Below are positions 1 through 9,324 of a stretch of 64,000 nt of DNA, one piece after another. The number at the start of each line of letters is the position of its first letter. Position 1 is the stretch's first letter. A model generated the notes under the pieces. The model was not told the DNA's origin, made no database searches, and saw only the letters and a list, made by a program, of their open reading frames with translations. This DNA comes from Fervidobacterium gondwanense DSM 13020 (GTDB taxonomy: Bacteria > Thermotogota > Thermotogae > Thermotogales > Fervidobacteriaceae). Position numbers and translations under genes: made by a program. The DNA is taken from NCBI RefSeq assembly GCF_900143265.1, contig NZ_FRDJ01000011.1, positions 1-64,000 of the forward strand, read 5' to 3'.

Positions 1-271
1 TTTCCAGCTGATATCGAGCAGATATGAGAAGAGCAGTACAATAATAACAACTAATGTTGTATTCTCTGAATGGGGAGAGATATTTGGTGGAGCGACGATA
101 GCAAATGCAATTTTGGATAGGCTACTCCATCATTCTTACGTGATTTTCATAAAAGGTCCTTCATACAGATTGCAGTCAAAAACAGCATATTTTAGCAACA
201 CAAACCAGCAAAACTAAGTTTATTTTTTGTACATTTTTATTTTCGATTTTTTGTTCATTTTGATATTGACA
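1..271 (+). mobile_element. IS21-family insertion sequence, right end (partial)
   Basis: The window opens inside an istB-like gene. After its stop the DNA is T-rich and carries the block TTTTTTGT(A/T)CATTTT twice, 24 bp apart (about 223-237 and 247-261). It ends in TATTGACA near 271, which on the other strand reads TGTCA, the usual start of an IS21 terminus. Repeated short blocks inside the terminal region are typical of IS21 ends. The left end and istA lie outside the window, so the target duplication cannot be checked. The boundary at 271 is inferred from the terminal motif. Confidence 0.7.
2..217 (+). CDS. istB: IstB-like ATP-binding transposition helper, C-terminal fragment
   Basis: Frame 2 is open from the window edge to a TAA and gives 71 residues without a start codon, so it is a 3' partial gene. 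The peptide has the IstB tail pattern: SRYEKSSTIITTN, then FSEWGEIFG, then ILDRLLHHSYVIFIKGPSYRL. IstB is the AAA+ helper that assists IstA integrase in IS21 transposition. This piece covers sensor-1 (the STIITTN strand) and the C-terminal region; Walker A and B would be upstream. Identification rests on recall of the family pattern, which is very characteristic here. Confidence 0.88.
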   Translation, partial: FQLISSRYEKSSTIITTNVVFSEWGEIFGGATIANAILDRLLHHSYVIFIKGPSYRLQSKTAYFSNTNQQN

Positions 272-305
272 TTTACACAAGGATATATGCTCACTAGAGA
301 AGGCG

Positions 306-1250
306 ATGACTTCATTGGAGAAAATTGTGAAAGAAGCTCCCGAGATGAATCTTTCGGAACTTCTCATAAATGCATTTTTTCAAATCAGGACGTTTTTGTC
401 ACTCCGTGATTCAAAGCTGAATATCACTTCTGAAATCTTTGTCAATGGAGAAAGGATCTTCCCTCCAAAAAACATAAGAGTAGAAAATCACTACCTTCCA
501 AACCAATACAACTATAAGATCAACATTAAACATAATGCTGTAAAGTTCTCCTTGTACACTTCGCGTGATTTGAAGGCTTTCGAGTCTGCTTATGTAAATT
601 CTTTACTAAAGAATATAGAAAGCGCTTTTGTTCAGAAGGAAGGATTTGATGTTGAAGATGAATTCGTCTTGATGATTTCCAAGCTCGTCGAGGCAAGGTC
701 CGAAGAAACAGGAGAGCATGTTAATAGAGTATCGGAAATTGCAAAGTTTTTGGCACAACTTTCCGGCCATAGTTCGAGAGATGTAAAGTTAATTCACGGT
801 GCCGCCGCACTACACGATATAGGAAAGGTAGGTATTCCGGACTATATACTCAACAAGCCTGCTAAACTCGATGATAAGGAATTCGCGATAATGAAGGAAC
901 ACACTCTGATAGGTTTTGAACTTTTGAGGAATTCCTCACTTAAAATATTCCAGACAGGTGCAGTCATAGCTTTGGAACACCATGAGAGATGGGACGGAAC
1001 AGGATATCCATATGGACTGGAAGGCGAACAAATTACTCTCGAGTCGAGAATAGTCCAGATTGCCGACGTTTTTGAGGCGTTAACTCAAGACAGGTGCTAT
1101 AGGCCCGCATGGCCGCTTGAAAAAGCTATAGAATATATGAACGATATGAAAGGCAAGCAGTTCGACCCGTGGCTAATAGAACTGTTTAACAAGCATTTAA
1201 GAGAATTTGTACAAATTGTTCAAGATAAACAGGACGAGGAAGCAAATTAA
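306..1250 (+). CDS. HD-GYP domain phosphodiesterase, probably 5'-truncated
   Basis: 314 aa. Residues about 118-300 form an HD-GYP domain: EETGEHVNRV, the HD pair at 170-171 (HDIGKVGIP), HH at 225-226 and the GTGYP motif at 231-235, all conserved. Such proteins hydrolyse cyclic di-GMP through a bound metal pair. Residues 1-115 match no domain I recognise and could be the tail of a sensory domain plus linker. The frame stays open upstream of this ATG as far as about 270, the inferred IS21 border, and the ribosome-binding site is weak (AGAAGG four bases away). The gene may therefore have lost its 5' part to the insertion. GTG at 327, with TTGGAG upstream, is another possible start. The stop overlaps the convergent rluA stop. 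Confidence 0.85.
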   Translation: MTSLEKIVKEAPEMNLSELLINAFFQIRTFLSLRDSKLNITSEIFVNGERIFPPKNIRVENHYLPNQYNYKINIKHNAVKFSLYTSRDLKAFESAYVNSLLKNIESAFVQKEGFDVEDEFVLMISKLVEARSEETGEHVNRVSEIAKFLAQLSGHSSRDVKLIHGAAALHDIGKVGIPDYILNKPAKLDDKEFAIMKEHTLIGFELLRNSSLKIFQTGAVIALEHHERWDGTGYPYGLEGEQITLESRIVQIADVFEALTQDRCYRPAWPLEKAIEYMNDMKGKQFDPWLIELFNKHLREFVQIVQDKQDEEAN

Positions 1251-2245
1251 TTCCCATTTCTGAGTTGATCAACAAATTTGTTTAGATTTTCAATAGCTTT
1301 GGCAAAATCTTTCGGAAGTCGTGCAATGAATCTCATCTTTTCGCCAGTCCTTGGGTGGTAGAATGATAAGCTGAGTGCATGGAGCATTTGCCTGTATATT
1401 TCAAACTGCTCGTCTTCTTTTGCTCTTCCGTACACCTCATCACCCATCAGCGGGTGTCCTATGTACTTCATATGCACCCTTATCTGGTGAGTCCTGCCTG
1501 TTTTCGGATATGCAAACACCAGAGAGCCGATATTTCCGAATCTCCGTACAACTTTATAATGTGTTAACGCCGGTTTCCCATATTCAGACTGTGTCGTTGT
1601 CATCTTGACTCTAAGCACAGGATTTCTCGCTATGCTTATCTCAATATCACCCTCAGGTCTTGTAGGAACGCCCTTAACAAGGCAAACATAAAGCTTTTCA
1701 GTCACTCTGTCTTTGAATTGTTTTGTAAGTGATTGGTGCGCTAAATCATTCTTAGCTATTACCATCACTCCGCTTGTGTCTTTGTCAAGCCTGTGAACAA
1801 TTCCGGGTCTCATTACCCCGCCTATACCTTGCAAGTCTTTGCAATGATACAGCACTGCATTAACAATAGTACCAGATGTGTGTGATGGAATTGGGTGAGT
1901 GATTATGCCCGGCTGTTTGTTTATCACCAGTATATCTCTATCTTCATAGATTATATCAAGTGGTATATTCTCCGGAAGAATCTCCGGAAGTTTCGGTTTC
2001 TCCGGGACTTTCAAGGTAATTATATCCCCAGACTTCACCTTGTAGCTCGGCTTCTTCGAAGTCCCATTGACCAGAACTTCCCCGCTTTTGATAGCCTTTT
2101 GAATATACGTTCTCGAGATCCAGTCTGGAGTCTTTTCCATTACGAATTTGTCGAGTCTCCAGCCGTCTTCCCTGTTCGTCACTTGTATATCCATCAGTTC
2201 TGTTCGGTCTGTATCTCCTGTATATACCTCTTGAAATTGTACCAT
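1247..2245 (-). CDS. RluA-family 23S rRNA pseudouridine synthase
   Basis: 332 aa. An N-terminal S4 RNA-binding domain (about residues 27-85: GWRLDKFVMEKTP, SGEVLVNG, PSYKVKSGD) precedes the catalytic domain with the family motif HRLDKDTSG (about 152-160), whose Asp is the catalytic nucleophile. The later GRTHQIRVH block is also present. The family isomerises uridines in rRNA, usually as RluD or RluC; which one cannot be settled here. The chosen ATG has AGGTGAG ten bases upstream. Met18 begins closer to the S4 domain but has a poor ribosome-binding site. Last gene of the tig-clpP-yebC-cheR-lspA group. Its first 290 bases overlap the extended lspA frame. Confidence 0.9.
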   Translation of the reverse strand: MVQFQEVYTGDTDRTELMDIQVTNREDGWRLDKFVMEKTPDWISRTYIQKAIKSGEVLVNGTSKKPSYKVKSGDIITLKVPEKPKLPEILPENIPLDIIYEDRDILVINKQPGIITHPIPSHTSGTIVNAVLYHCKDLQGIGGVMRPGIVHRLDKDTSGVMVIAKNDLAHQSLTKQFKDRVTEKLYVCLVKGVPTRPEGDIEISIARNPVLRVKMTTTQSEYGKPALTHYKVVRRFGNIGSLVFAYPKTGRTHQIRVHMKYIGHPLMGDEVYGRAKEDEQFEIYRQMLHALSLSFYHPRTGEKMRFIARLPKDFAKAIENLNKFVDQLRNGN

Positions 2246-2735
2246 TTGTTAACGTCTCACCTGCACTTTTTGATCTATCTTTACTTTTCCGATGTGAGAA
2301 AAGTGGTCCGTGTTTAAGTTCTTCCCTGATAAACGATATGCCTAAACCGACAGTGCCAATCGTTATGAATATGTCAGCAACATTGAAAACTGTTGGCCAT
2401 CCTAAGAACGTTATGAAATCAACAACATAACCGTATCTGATTCTATCGATGAGGTTCCCGAGTGCACCACCTAATATGAACCCAAGCATTGTTTGGGTAA
2501 ATTTGTTAAGCTTTAAAAACAGAGGTATAGTTGACAGTCCAATTATAATCAAGAGAGTAAGGTAAATAACAATCTCTTTCACGCCCGCAAACAGTCCAAA
2601 CGAAATGCCTCTGTTTGTAGCATGTGTTAAGAAAAATATGCCATAGATTCTCTTAATCGTTCCAAGTGGTATGTACAGAGTCGTGAGATGCTTAGTTATT
2701 TGATCAAGCGTAAGTGCTAAGACAAGCCAGAACAT
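1956..2735 (-). CDS. lspA: Lipoprotein signal peptidase (signal peptidase II) with anomalous C-terminal extension
   Basis: Residues 1-150 are a normal LspA: four membrane segments, a GGALGNLIDRIRYGYVVDFI block and a second FNVADIFITIG block, supplying the two catalytic aspartates of this aspartic protease, which cleaves prolipoprotein signal peptides. The ATG at 2735 is preferred (AAGGA eight bases upstream) over a TTG six codons earlier. The frame then continues for about 100 charged, low-complexity residues, for 290 bases on top of the start of the pseudouridine synthase gene; LspA is usually 150-190 aa. Moving one frame over near the end of the membrane domain brings a TAA six bases before the downstream ATG, so a one-base indel or sequencing error is likely. 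The substrates would include the lipoproteins at 58-62 kb. Confidence 0.85.
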   Translation of the reverse strand: MFWLVLALTLDQITKHLTTLYIPLGTIKRIYGIFFLTHATNRGISFGLFAGVKEIVIYLTLLIIIGLSTIPLFLKLNKFTQTMLGFILGGALGNLIDRIRYGYVVDFITFLGWPTVFNVADIFITIGTVGLGISFIREELKHGPLFSHRKSKDRSKSAGETLTNGTISRGIYRRYRPNRTDGYTSDEQGRRLETRQIRNGKDSRLDLENVYSKGYQKRGSSGQWDFEEAELQGEVWGYNYLESPGETETSGDSSGEYTT

Positions 2736-2773
2736 CCTATCATTCCTTATCAAGATATTTGAGAAAACACGTC

Positions 2774-3634
2774 TCAGATTTTTCTGTAGATGAAAGGACT
2801 GGCAACTTCAAGACCGAGGTTTCTGTAATTGAATATCCTCTCAGTATTCCCTACAAAGAGTATTCCACCTGGTCTGAGGCTCTCTGCAAATCTTCTGTAA
2901 AGTTGGTCCTTTGCCTCCATTTCAAAGTATATGACAACATTCCGGCACATAATCATATCGAGACCTTTTTCAAATGGGTCTTGCAGCAAGTTGTGCCTCT
3001 TAAACTGTACGCGGGCTTTTACGTTCGGTTTCACGACGTATTTACCATCTCTTACGATAAAGTATTTCTGTATGTACTCTAACGGTGTGCTCACCATCGA
3101 CCTTTCTTCGTACTCTCCGATTTGCGCTCTCGTTAGAACACCCATATCTATATCGGTTGCGAGTACCTTTGCTGTTAGTGGAGCCTTTAATTCTTCAAGA
3201 AGTATAGCTAATGAATACGGCTCCTCGCCAGAAGAACAACCGGCACTCCAAGCTTTAAACCTTGCACCGCTTTCCTTCAAAAGTTCAGGTAAGAAAGTCT
3301 TTTTTAATTCTTCCCATTTTTCAGGATTTCTGAAGAACTCTGTCACGTTTATCGTCAATTTATCAAGGAATTCGTCCTTTTTCTTATTATCCTTCATAAT
3401 CAAGTCAAAATATTCTTTATAACTCTTGCAGTTGTACTTTCGTATAAGCATTTCGATACGTCTTTTCATTCTCTCAGGCTTGTAACCGGAAAGGTCGAGC
3501 CCCATCGTTTCTTTTATCTTGCCAACAAACCATTCAAACTGATCCCAAGGAAGTTCTGGAATATCACCAGATTGGAAATTCGACATCCAGGCGAACTTCT
3601 TTTCCTTGAAGTCGTCCAACGACATAGACTCCAC
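2774..3634 (-). CDS. cheR: CheR-type chemotaxis methyltransferase
   Basis: 286 aa. A small helical N-terminal domain ([29 protein letters not shown]) is followed by a SAM-binding Rossmann domain with the CheR signatures [31 protein letters not shown] and [13 protein letters not shown]. CheR methylates glutamates of chemoreceptors using S-adenosylmethionine, setting adaptation. The frame starts at a GTG; ATG at 3625 or 3586 could also serve. Every option leaves the 5' end overlapping the upstream gene by 20-70 bases, suggesting translational coupling. No other che genes are in the window. Confidence 0.93.
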   Translation of the reverse strand: MESMSLDDFKEKKFAWMSNFQSGDIPELPWDQFEWFVGKIKETMGLDLSGYKPERMKRRIEMLIRKYNCKSYKEYFDLIMKDNKKKDEFLDKLTINVTEFFRNPEKWEELKKTFLPELLKESGARFKAWSAGCSSGEEPYSLAILLEELKAPLTAKVLATDIDMGVLTRAQIGEYEERSMVSTPLEYIQKYFIVRDGKYVVKPNVKARVQFKRHNLLQDPFEKGLDMIMCRNVVIYFEMEAKDQLYRRFAESLRPGGILFVGNTERIFNYRNLGLEVASPFIYRKI

Positions 3635-4418
3635 CTACCTTCCAAATCACTCTTCCAATTATAGTATCGTTTCCATCTATATTATCGTTTACAATATTGA
3701 TTTCAAAGTTATCCGTTTTGAGAGCCATCCCGTTTACTAAATCGAAGCTGTTTGCACTATCTGATGAGTGATAAATTAGCGCATAAAGAACGACGTTCTT
3801 TTCCGATAAAAAGAAACCTAAACCTGTCTTTTCTCCTGTGAAAACGTAAACTGTGTTGCCGATTCCAAAGTTAAACCCATTTTGTGTCCGTTCTACGAAC
3901 GCGTACAAATTAGCTGAACCTATAGGAATTCTTATAGAGGCGTTGACTGCCATCCCGGAACCCAAAATCGAAAAATTCTCGGTTTTATGGATTAGTCCGC
4001 TACCTGCGTATCCTGTGCCTACCCACGTGGCATACCAAACTTTCTGAGCAGGGTTGAAAAAAGTTGAGAAAGGAATAGAAGTGTTAAAAGCGGTGTAAGT
4101 AACTTTATACGGGGCTTCGATGAATTCAAACGATTCGAAAAGGTCTGAAATATCGGGCTTAATAAATACAAAACCAGCGTTCTCTGTTAGAGGTATATCC
4201 ACATCGAACTTAGCTTTGAATTTCCAAAAAGAAAAATCGTACTTAGCATTTAACTTCATCGTAGTATCAAACGGAGAGACGCCAAAGTAGAGCGTCTCTC
4301 CATTTGATATCTGGTTAAGTAGTATTAAAAATGCAAACGTCATCACAAAAATAGGAATTCTTTTCCTGAATTTCTTCCCTGGATAGTCTTTTGCCTTTTT
4401 CAAAAGTTCCAACCCCAA
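3564..4418 (-). CDS. Predicted exported beta-barrel protein, unknown function
   Basis: About 284 aa. A basic N-terminus is followed by a hydrophobic stretch ([18 protein letters not shown]) that looks like a signal peptide. The rest alternates hydrophobic and polar residues in many short strands ([24 protein letters not shown]) and ends in an aromatic residue (FPIW), as outer-membrane barrels do. I do not recognise a family. The start is uncertain: the frame opens at a TTG with no clear ribosome-binding site, and an ATG just before the hydrophobic segment is plausible. It lies between yebC and cheR and is probably co-transcribed with them. A toga or outer-sheath location is inferred from composition only. 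Confidence 0.7.
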   Translation of the reverse strand: MGLELLKKAKDYPGKKFRKRIPIFVMTFAFLILLNQISNGETLYFGVSPFDTTMKLNAKYDFSFWKFKAKFDVDIPLTENAGFVFIKPDISDLFESFEFIEAPYKVTYTAFNTSIPFSTFFNPAQKVWYATWVGTGYAGSGLIHKTENFSILGSGMAVNASIRIPIGSANLYAFVERTQNGFNFGIGNTVYVFTGEKTGLGFFLSEKNVVLYALIYHSSDSANSFDLVNGMALKTDNFEINIVNDNIDGNDTIIGRVIWKVGGVYVVGRLQGKEVRLDVEFPIW

Positions 4419-4437
4419 GTTAGTTTTGGTTTAAGTT

Positions 4438-5196
4438 TTAGCCTTCGAGTTTCGCCATTATCGCTTCGAGTTCTGCATCATCAATATCGAAGTTGCCAAA
4501 TACTTCTTGAACATCGTCGTTGTCTTCGAGTGCATCTATAAGTTTGAGAACCTTTTCTGCTTCCGAACCTGTTACCTTAACGCTGTTCTTTGGTTTGTAC
4601 GTAATCTTTGCTTCTCCTGTAAATCCGTTGCTTGCAAGTGCTTCTTTCACACTTGTTAGAGATTCTGGAGCTGCGTAAACGAGTACTGGGTCTCCCTCTT
4701 CTATATCTTCTGCACCTGCATCGATTGCAAGAAGCGTGAATTCATCCATGTCAGAGATCTTCTCTGCAGGAATTTCAATAACTCCCTTTCTTTCAAATAT
4801 CCATGCAACTGAACCGCTTTCTGCTAGTGAACCGCCGTTCTTGCTGAGGATGTGCCTGAGTTCTTGAGCTGTCCTGTTCTTGTTATCTGTGAGTGCAAGT
4901 ATGTAAAGTGCTACTCCACCTGGTGCATATGCTTCGTATATTATTTCTTCGTACCTTTCGCCTTCGAGTTCACCCGTACCTTTTTTGATTGATCTTTCAA
5001 CGGTGTCTTTTGGCATGTTCGCATCTCTTGCTTTTTCTAAAACTGCTCTTAGCCTTGGGTTCGTATCTGGATTTCCGCCGCCTTCTCTTGCCGCTACGAT
5101 GATTTCTCTAATCAACTTTGTGAATATCTTCGATCTTTTCGCGTCCTGCGCAGCCTTCCTGTGTTTAATATTCGCCCACTTATTGTGACCTGACAT
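4438..5196 (-). CDS. YebC/PmpR-family protein
   Basis: 252 aa, full length for the family. The N-terminus [21 protein letters not shown] is diagnostic, as are [18 protein letters not shown] and [13 protein letters not shown]. The family has been described both as DNA-binding regulators and, more recently, as ribosome-associated factors that relieve stalling at difficult sequences. With translation and proteostasis genes just upstream, the second role would fit, but the sequence does not decide it. Strong AAGGAGG ribosome-binding site before the ATG. The gene is 34 bases downstream of clpP. Confidence 0.95.
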   Translation of the reverse strand: MSGHNKWANIKHRKAAQDAKRSKIFTKLIREIIVAAREGGGNPDTNPRLRAVLEKARDANMPKDTVERSIKKGTGELEGERYEEIIYEAYAPGGVALYILALTDNKNRTAQELRHILSKNGGSLAESGSVAWIFERKGVIEIPAEKISDMDEFTLLAIDAGAEDIEEGDPVLVYAAPESLTSVKEALASNGFTGEAKITYKPKNSVKVTGSEAEKVLKLIDALEDNDDVQEVFGNFDIDDAELEAIMAKLEG

Positions 5197-5230
5197 ACTC
5201 TCTTCCTCCTTAAGAAATTTTCATTTAAAA

Positions 5231-5845
5231 TTATCTTTCTCCCGGTTTTATTACCTTATCTATTATACCATATTCCTGTGCTTCTTGAGCACTCATGAAA
5301 AAGTCCCTGTCCGTGTCTTTTTCTATTCTTTCAATGTCTTGCCCTGTATGTTTGCTTAGAATATCGTTAATTATGTGCTTGATTCTGAGTAGTTCCTTCG
5401 TGAGTATCTCCACATCTTTGGCAGTACCTTCCGCTCCGCCGAGTGGTTGGTGTATCATAATCCTGCTGTTTGGCAATGCGAAACGCTTACCTTTCGCACC
5501 GGCAGCAAGAAGAACTGCCCCCATTGAAGCAGCTTGACCGACACATATGGTTGCAACATCGCATTTCACGTACTGCATTGTGTCGTATATCGCAAGTCCT
5601 GCTGTCACCAATCCGCCAGGCGAGTTGATGTAAAGCTGGATGTCTTTATCAGGGTTTTCTGCTTCTAAGAAAAGTAACTGAGCAACGACAAGGTTCGCTA
5701 CATGGTCATCGATCGCACTGCCAAGGAATATTATCCTGTCTTTCAGCAACCTTGAATATATGTCGTACGCTCGCTCATATCTTCCGGTCGTCTCTATAAC
5801 TATAGGCACATACTGGTCAAAAATCTTTTTCATTTCTTTATCCAT
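5231..5845 (-). CDS. clpP: ATP-dependent Clp protease proteolytic subunit
   Basis: 204 aa from the ATG; the frame extends one codon further to a TTG. Serine-protease signatures are intact: catalytic Ser in GQAASMGA (about residue 107), His in [10 protein letters not shown] (about 132) and Asp in DTDRDFF near residue 175. YINSPGG, which contributes to the oxyanion hole, is also present. ClpP forms tetradecameric chambers fed by ClpX or ClpA/C unfoldases, neither of which is here. It follows tig by 40 bases, as in many bacteria where tig-clpP(-clpX) is an operon; here yebC takes the clpX position. Confidence 0.97.
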   Translation of the reverse strand: MDKEMKKIFDQYVPIVIETTGRYERAYDIYSRLLKDRIIFLGSAIDDHVANLVVAQLLFLEAENPDKDIQLYINSPGGLVTAGLAIYDTMQYVKCDVATICVGQAASMGAVLLAAGAKGKRFALPNSRIMIHQPLGGAEGTAKDVEILTKELLRIKHIINDILSKHTGQDIERIEKDTDRDFFMSAQEAQEYGIIDKVIKPGER

Positions 5846-5885
5846 CAAATATCATCCCCTCTTGAGAGGCTTAAAATCTTGTTAT

Positions 5886-7175
5886 TTATTCCTCTTTTCC
5901 CTCTTCTTTTTCTTTGAAGGAAACTTCCTCAATCTGTGCTTTCTCAGAAAGTATCTTTGCAACCTTTGACTCCACTATTTCCATTATTACTTCATTCCTG
6001 ATGTCCTGCCTTCCTTTGATTATCGCTTCTGCTCTGTCCGGGCTGACTCCCCACTCGACAGAAACTCTTTCTGCGTATGCCTTTATATCTTCATTGTCAA
6101 CCTTTATATCATTTTCTTCGGCAACTTTCTTGACAACAAGGTCTTTCTTAATCATGTTTATGTAATAGCTTCTTAACTCCTCAACGAGCTTTTCTTCGCT
6201 TCCATAGTTCTGGACATATGCATCGTACTTTCCTTCTTCTTTCAGATTGTCGATGATATTTTCAACAGCTCGCTGTATTGTTCTTTCACTGATATTTATC
6301 TGTGCAATTGATGGTATCTGGTCAATTATCTGCACTCTATATGAATCTCCGAGTTCTCTGTCGTATATTTCTTTTCCTTCACTCTTAAATTTGTCTTTAA
6401 GTTGGTCAACTGTTTCAACGTTTTCAACAGCCAAAGATTTGACGAATTCGTCTGTAAGTTCTGGTAATATTCTGTTGTATACTTCCTGAACTTCGAGGAT
6501 GTACTTGTAAACAATCTTCTCTTCACCTTTTTCGAATGTCTTTTCAAATTCAACAACATCGCCTTTTTTCTTACCGTAAAGCTGTTTTACAACATCACGT
6601 TCGTCATCCTTAAGGAGCACGTATTCTCTCTCTTCGCCGTCTCTAACTTTCTTTTCACCAAGCAAGACGGTTTCCTTAACCTTAACCATGTCGCCTTCTT
6701 TAGCTTCCTCTTCCTTCGGTTCTAATATGGCATGTTCTTCTATTACATATTTTACCCTCATGTCGACATACCCTTCAAGTACTTCCTCTTCCTTAGCTTT
6801 TCTAATCTTCAACTGAGCCGGATCAAAGTTAACTTCTGGCTCGAGGTGGAGCTCAACGGTGACCTTGCCACCCTCTGGTGTAACCTTTACATCCGCGACA
6901 ACAGGCGGTAAGAGCAGATTAACGCTTTCCTTATCGAGTTCTTTTTCCGCTTCTTTGATAGCTTCGTCCGCAATGTAGATATCGTAGAATGCTTCTTTGA
7001 GTCTGAGTTTGTAAACTTCCTTTGGAACTCTTCCTGGTCTGAATCCTTCGATATGGTATTTTCTCTTATTCAATTCTTCAACTGTTTTGTCTTCGAGTCT
7101 TTTTATATCCGCACTGTCGAATGTGTACTCGCGGATTATAACATTTTCCTCTTTGCTGATTTCTTTGACTTCCAT
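5886..7175 (-). CDS. tig: Trigger factor, ribosome-associated chaperone
   Basis: 429 aa. The N-terminal ribosome-binding domain carries the signature loop IEGFRPGRVPKEV (about 43-55). A middle domain in the FKBP-like position (about 145-235) is very rich in Lys and Glu, and a long helical C-terminal arm follows. Trigger factor docks near the exit tunnel (L23/L29) and shields nascent chains. ATG preceded by GGAGGTG. It is the first gene after the hairpin that closes the ribosomal protein run. The central domain is degenerate compared with classical FKBPs, so prolyl isomerase activity is uncertain. Confidence 0.96.
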   Translation of the reverse strand: MEVKEISKEENVIIREYTFDSADIKRLEDKTVEELNKRKYHIEGFRPGRVPKEVYKLRLKEAFYDIYIADEAIKEAEKELDKESVNLLLPPVVADVKVTPEGGKVTVELHLEPEVNFDPAQLKIRKAKEEEVLEGYVDMRVKYVIEEHAILEPKEEEAKEGDMVKVKETVLLGEKKVRDGEEREYVLLKDDERDVVKQLYGKKKGDVVEFEKTFEKGEEKIVYKYILEVQEVYNRILPELTDEFVKSLAVENVETVDQLKDKFKSEGKEIYDRELGDSYRVQIIDQIPSIAQINISERTIQRAVENIIDNLKEEGKYDAYVQNYGSEEKLVEELRSYYINMIKKDLVVKKVAEENDIKVDNEDIKAYAERVSVEWGVSPDRAEAIIKGRQDIRNEVIMEIVESKVAKILSEKAQIEEVSFKEKEEGKEE

Positions 7176-7210
7176 TCTTGCACCTCCATTTTCCCGTTTT
7201 CCATTATCAC

Positions 7211-7241
7211 TTTAAAAAGGGGCGTTCAGCCCCTCCTTTTT
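7211..7241 (-). terminator. Rho-independent terminator between rplQ and tig
   Basis: An inverted repeat AGGGGC / GCCCCT with a 5-base loop (7218-7234) is flanked by A and T runs on both sides. Reading on the minus strand it follows rplQ and is followed by TTTTAAA. It is the only clear terminator-like hairpin downstream of rpsJ within the ribosomal run and probably separates the ribosomal operon from tig-clpP, perhaps leakily. Confidence 0.7.
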
Positions 7242-7274
7242 AAATACGACTAATCAATTCACTATTATTCTCGA

Positions 7275-7661
7275 TTATTCTTCCACGAGTTGGAGAACTG
7301 ACAATTCAGCACCGTCTCCTCTTCTTGCACCGACTTTTATAACTCTTGTGTATCCGCCGTTTCTTGAAGCATATTTTGGAGCTATTTCGTCAACAAGTTT
7401 GTTAACAAGTTGCCTATCTCCAAGTTCTGCAAATATCTGTCTTCTGATCGCTACGCTTTCATCTTTGTTTTCATTCTTAATCTTGTACGCCTTAACTGCC
7501 TTCGTTATGAGCTTTTCAACGTATTCCTTACCTACTTTTGCTTTTACTGTTGTGGTCATTATCGTTCCATGCTCGATGATTTCCTTTGCGAGGTTTCTCA
7601 TCAACGATACCCTGTGAGTACCGTATCTATTCAGCTTATTTCTCTTCATCCTGTGTCTCAT
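7275..7661 (-). CDS. rplQ: 50S ribosomal protein L17
   Basis: 128 aa, normal bacterial length. Opening [18 protein letters not shown] and the [20 protein letters not shown] block are typical. L17 sits near the exit-tunnel side of the large subunit. It ends the alpha operon, one base after rpoA, and is followed by a terminator hairpin. ATG preceded by GGGGGA. Confidence 0.97.
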   Translation of the reverse strand: MRHRMKRNKLNRYGTHRVSLMRNLAKEIIEHGTIMTTTVKAKVGKEYVEKLITKAVKAYKIKNENKDESVAIRRQIFAELGDRQLVNKLVDEIAPKYASRNGGYTRVIKVGARRGDGAELSVLQLVEE

Positions 7662-7662
7662 T

Positions 7663-8649
7663 TCATTTGTCCCCCTTTCTTAGCGAAAGACCGAATTTTT
7701 CGCGGAGTTTTTCTTTTACTTCGTCAAGTGATTTGGTACCAAAGTTCTTTATTTTGAGTAGTTCCTCCTCTGTTCTATCGAGCAAATCTCCAATTGTTTC
7801 AATCTTGTCTCTCTTGAGACAATTCAGTGACCTTGCAGAGAGATCAAGCTCTTCGATTTTCTTCGACGCAACGTCTTCCGTTGACGCGAGTTCTTCTGAA
7901 ACGGGTATTGTCTCCTGATAAGTCGGGATTGGTAATTCTTCAACATCGCTGAGGCTCTGCTCTATGAAGTTGAAGTGGTCAAGAATTATCTTAAGTGAGT
8001 GCTTGAGCGCCTCTGAAGGCTTGACACTCTTTTTCGTCCATATTTCGAGAATGAGCTTCTCGAAGTCGGTCCTCTTATCAACACGGACATTTTCCACAAG
8101 CCAGTTCACCTTGATAACCGGACTGTATACTCCGTCAAGTACAATCCAACCTATCTCAGGTCTCTCGTTTCTTTCGCTTGCTGGGATAAACCCTTTTCCA
8201 GATGTTGCGTACAGTTCTATTTCAATATCAGCGTCTTCATTAAGCGTGGCTAAGTAATGATTCGGATTTACCACCACGACACCCGCTGGACAGTTAATAT
8301 CCTTCGCACTAAGTATACCCGGTCCTTTTTTGTTAATTATCAACTTAACAGGTGATTCGACGTACGATTCAACTCGCAATTGAACTTTTTTGAGGTTAAG
8401 GAGTATTTCCATTATGTCCTCTTTAACGCCATCGATCGTATCGAACTCGTGATATTTTTCCGGTTTTATGAATCTTACATCAGTTATTGCAAAACTCGGT
8501 ATGGATGAGAGCAGGACTCTTCTAAGAGTATTGCCTATGGTAACTGCGTACCCCTTTTCAAGCGGGGCCATGGAATACCTTGCATAGTAATGGTCTTCGT
8601 GTTCCGCCTGCTCTTCGAGTTTGAACTTTCTTCCAAAAGTTTGAAGCAT
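7663..8649 (-). CDS. rpoA: RNA polymerase alpha subunit
   Basis: 328 aa from the ATG with GAGGTGAT four bases upstream; the longest frame starts three codons earlier at the GTG inside that ribosome-binding site. The N-terminal assembly domain has [16 protein letters not shown]-type residues ([16 protein letters not shown]), and the C-terminal DNA-binding domain (about 260-325) has [20 protein letters not shown] and [12 protein letters not shown], the helix-hairpin-helix alpha-CTD that contacts UP elements and activators. It lies between rpsD and rplQ, as in most bacteria. Confidence 0.98.
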   Translation of the reverse strand: MLQTFGRKFKLEEQAEHEDHYYARYSMAPLEKGYAVTIGNTLRRVLLSSIPSFAITDVRFIKPEKYHEFDTIDGVKEDIMEILLNLKKVQLRVESYVESPVKLIINKKGPGILSAKDINCPAGVVVVNPNHYLATLNEDADIEIELYATSGKGFIPASERNERPEIGWIVLDGVYSPVIKVNWLVENVRVDKRTDFEKLILEIWTKKSVKPSEALKHSLKIILDHFNFIEQSLSDVEELPIPTYQETIPVSEELASTEDVASKKIEELDLSARSLNCLKRDKIETIGDLLDRTEEELLKIKNFGTKSLDEVKEKLREKFGLSLRKGDK

Positions 8650-8654
8650 TAATA

Positions 8655-9284
8655 TCACCTCGAGTAGAATTCAACAATAGCTTGTACGTTGACTGGTAGG
8701 TCTGTAACCTCTTCGAGTTTTGGATTTCTAACATATACGCCTTTGAATTGTTCGTAATCTGCTTCAAGCCAAGGAGCGATTGCTTTGCCTTTGTTGAGTT
8801 CTATTGCCTGTTTTACTGGCTCGATGCCTCTACTCTTTTCTTTTATCGATATTACATCGCCTGGTCTTACTTGGTAAGAAGGAATGTCAACTTTCTTACC
8901 GTTTACAAGTATATGGCCATGGGATACAAGCTGTCTTGCTACGCGTCTATTGATGGCAAATCCAAGTCTATATACCACGTTATCGAGTCTTCTTTCAACT
9001 TGAGCAACCAAGTTTTCACGGGTATCGCCTGACTGCTTTGCTGCTCTTTCATAATAGATTCTGAACTGTTTTTCAAGAACACCATATATTCTCTTCATCG
9101 TTTGTTTTGCTCTAAGTTGCAATCCGTATTGCGTCAATTTTTTCTTTTCTCTACCGTGTTGTCCCGGTGCGAAAGGTCTCTTGTCAAATGGACACTTTTC
9201 ACCGAAGCATCTGTCGCCTTTAAGGTAGAGCTTCATTCCTTCTCTTCTGCAAAGTTTGCACAAAGGTCCTGTATGTCGTGCCAT
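8655..9284 (-). CDS. rpsD: 30S ribosomal protein S4, zinc-binding form
   Basis: 209 aa. The N-terminus carries a four-cysteine zinc site (CKLCRREG ... CFGEKCPF), so this is the C+ form. The S4 RNA-binding domain follows ([34 protein letters not shown]). S4 nucleates assembly of the 30S body and in many bacteria represses its own operon. Stop lies 5 bases before the rpoA ATG. Confidence 0.98.
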   Translation of the reverse strand: MARHTGPLCKLCRREGMKLYLKGDRCFGEKCPFDKRPFAPGQHGREKKKLTQYGLQLRAKQTMKRIYGVLEKQFRIYYERAAKQSGDTRENLVAQVERRLDNVVYRLGFAINRRVARQLVSHGHILVNGKKVDIPSYQVRPGDVISIKEKSRGIEPVKQAIELNKGKAIAPWLEADYEQFKGVYVRNPKLEEVTDLPVNVQAIVEFYSR

Positions 9285-9324
9285 TATTTTCCCTCCTTAT
9301 TGAGCACCAAAAGGTTATGCAAAG

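Noticed and set aside
266-287. TTGACA at the IS end as a -35 for the HD-GYP gene
   Set aside because: The nearest -10-like ATATAT is only about 11 bases away, too close for a normal promoter; 16-18 bases downstream there is no -10.
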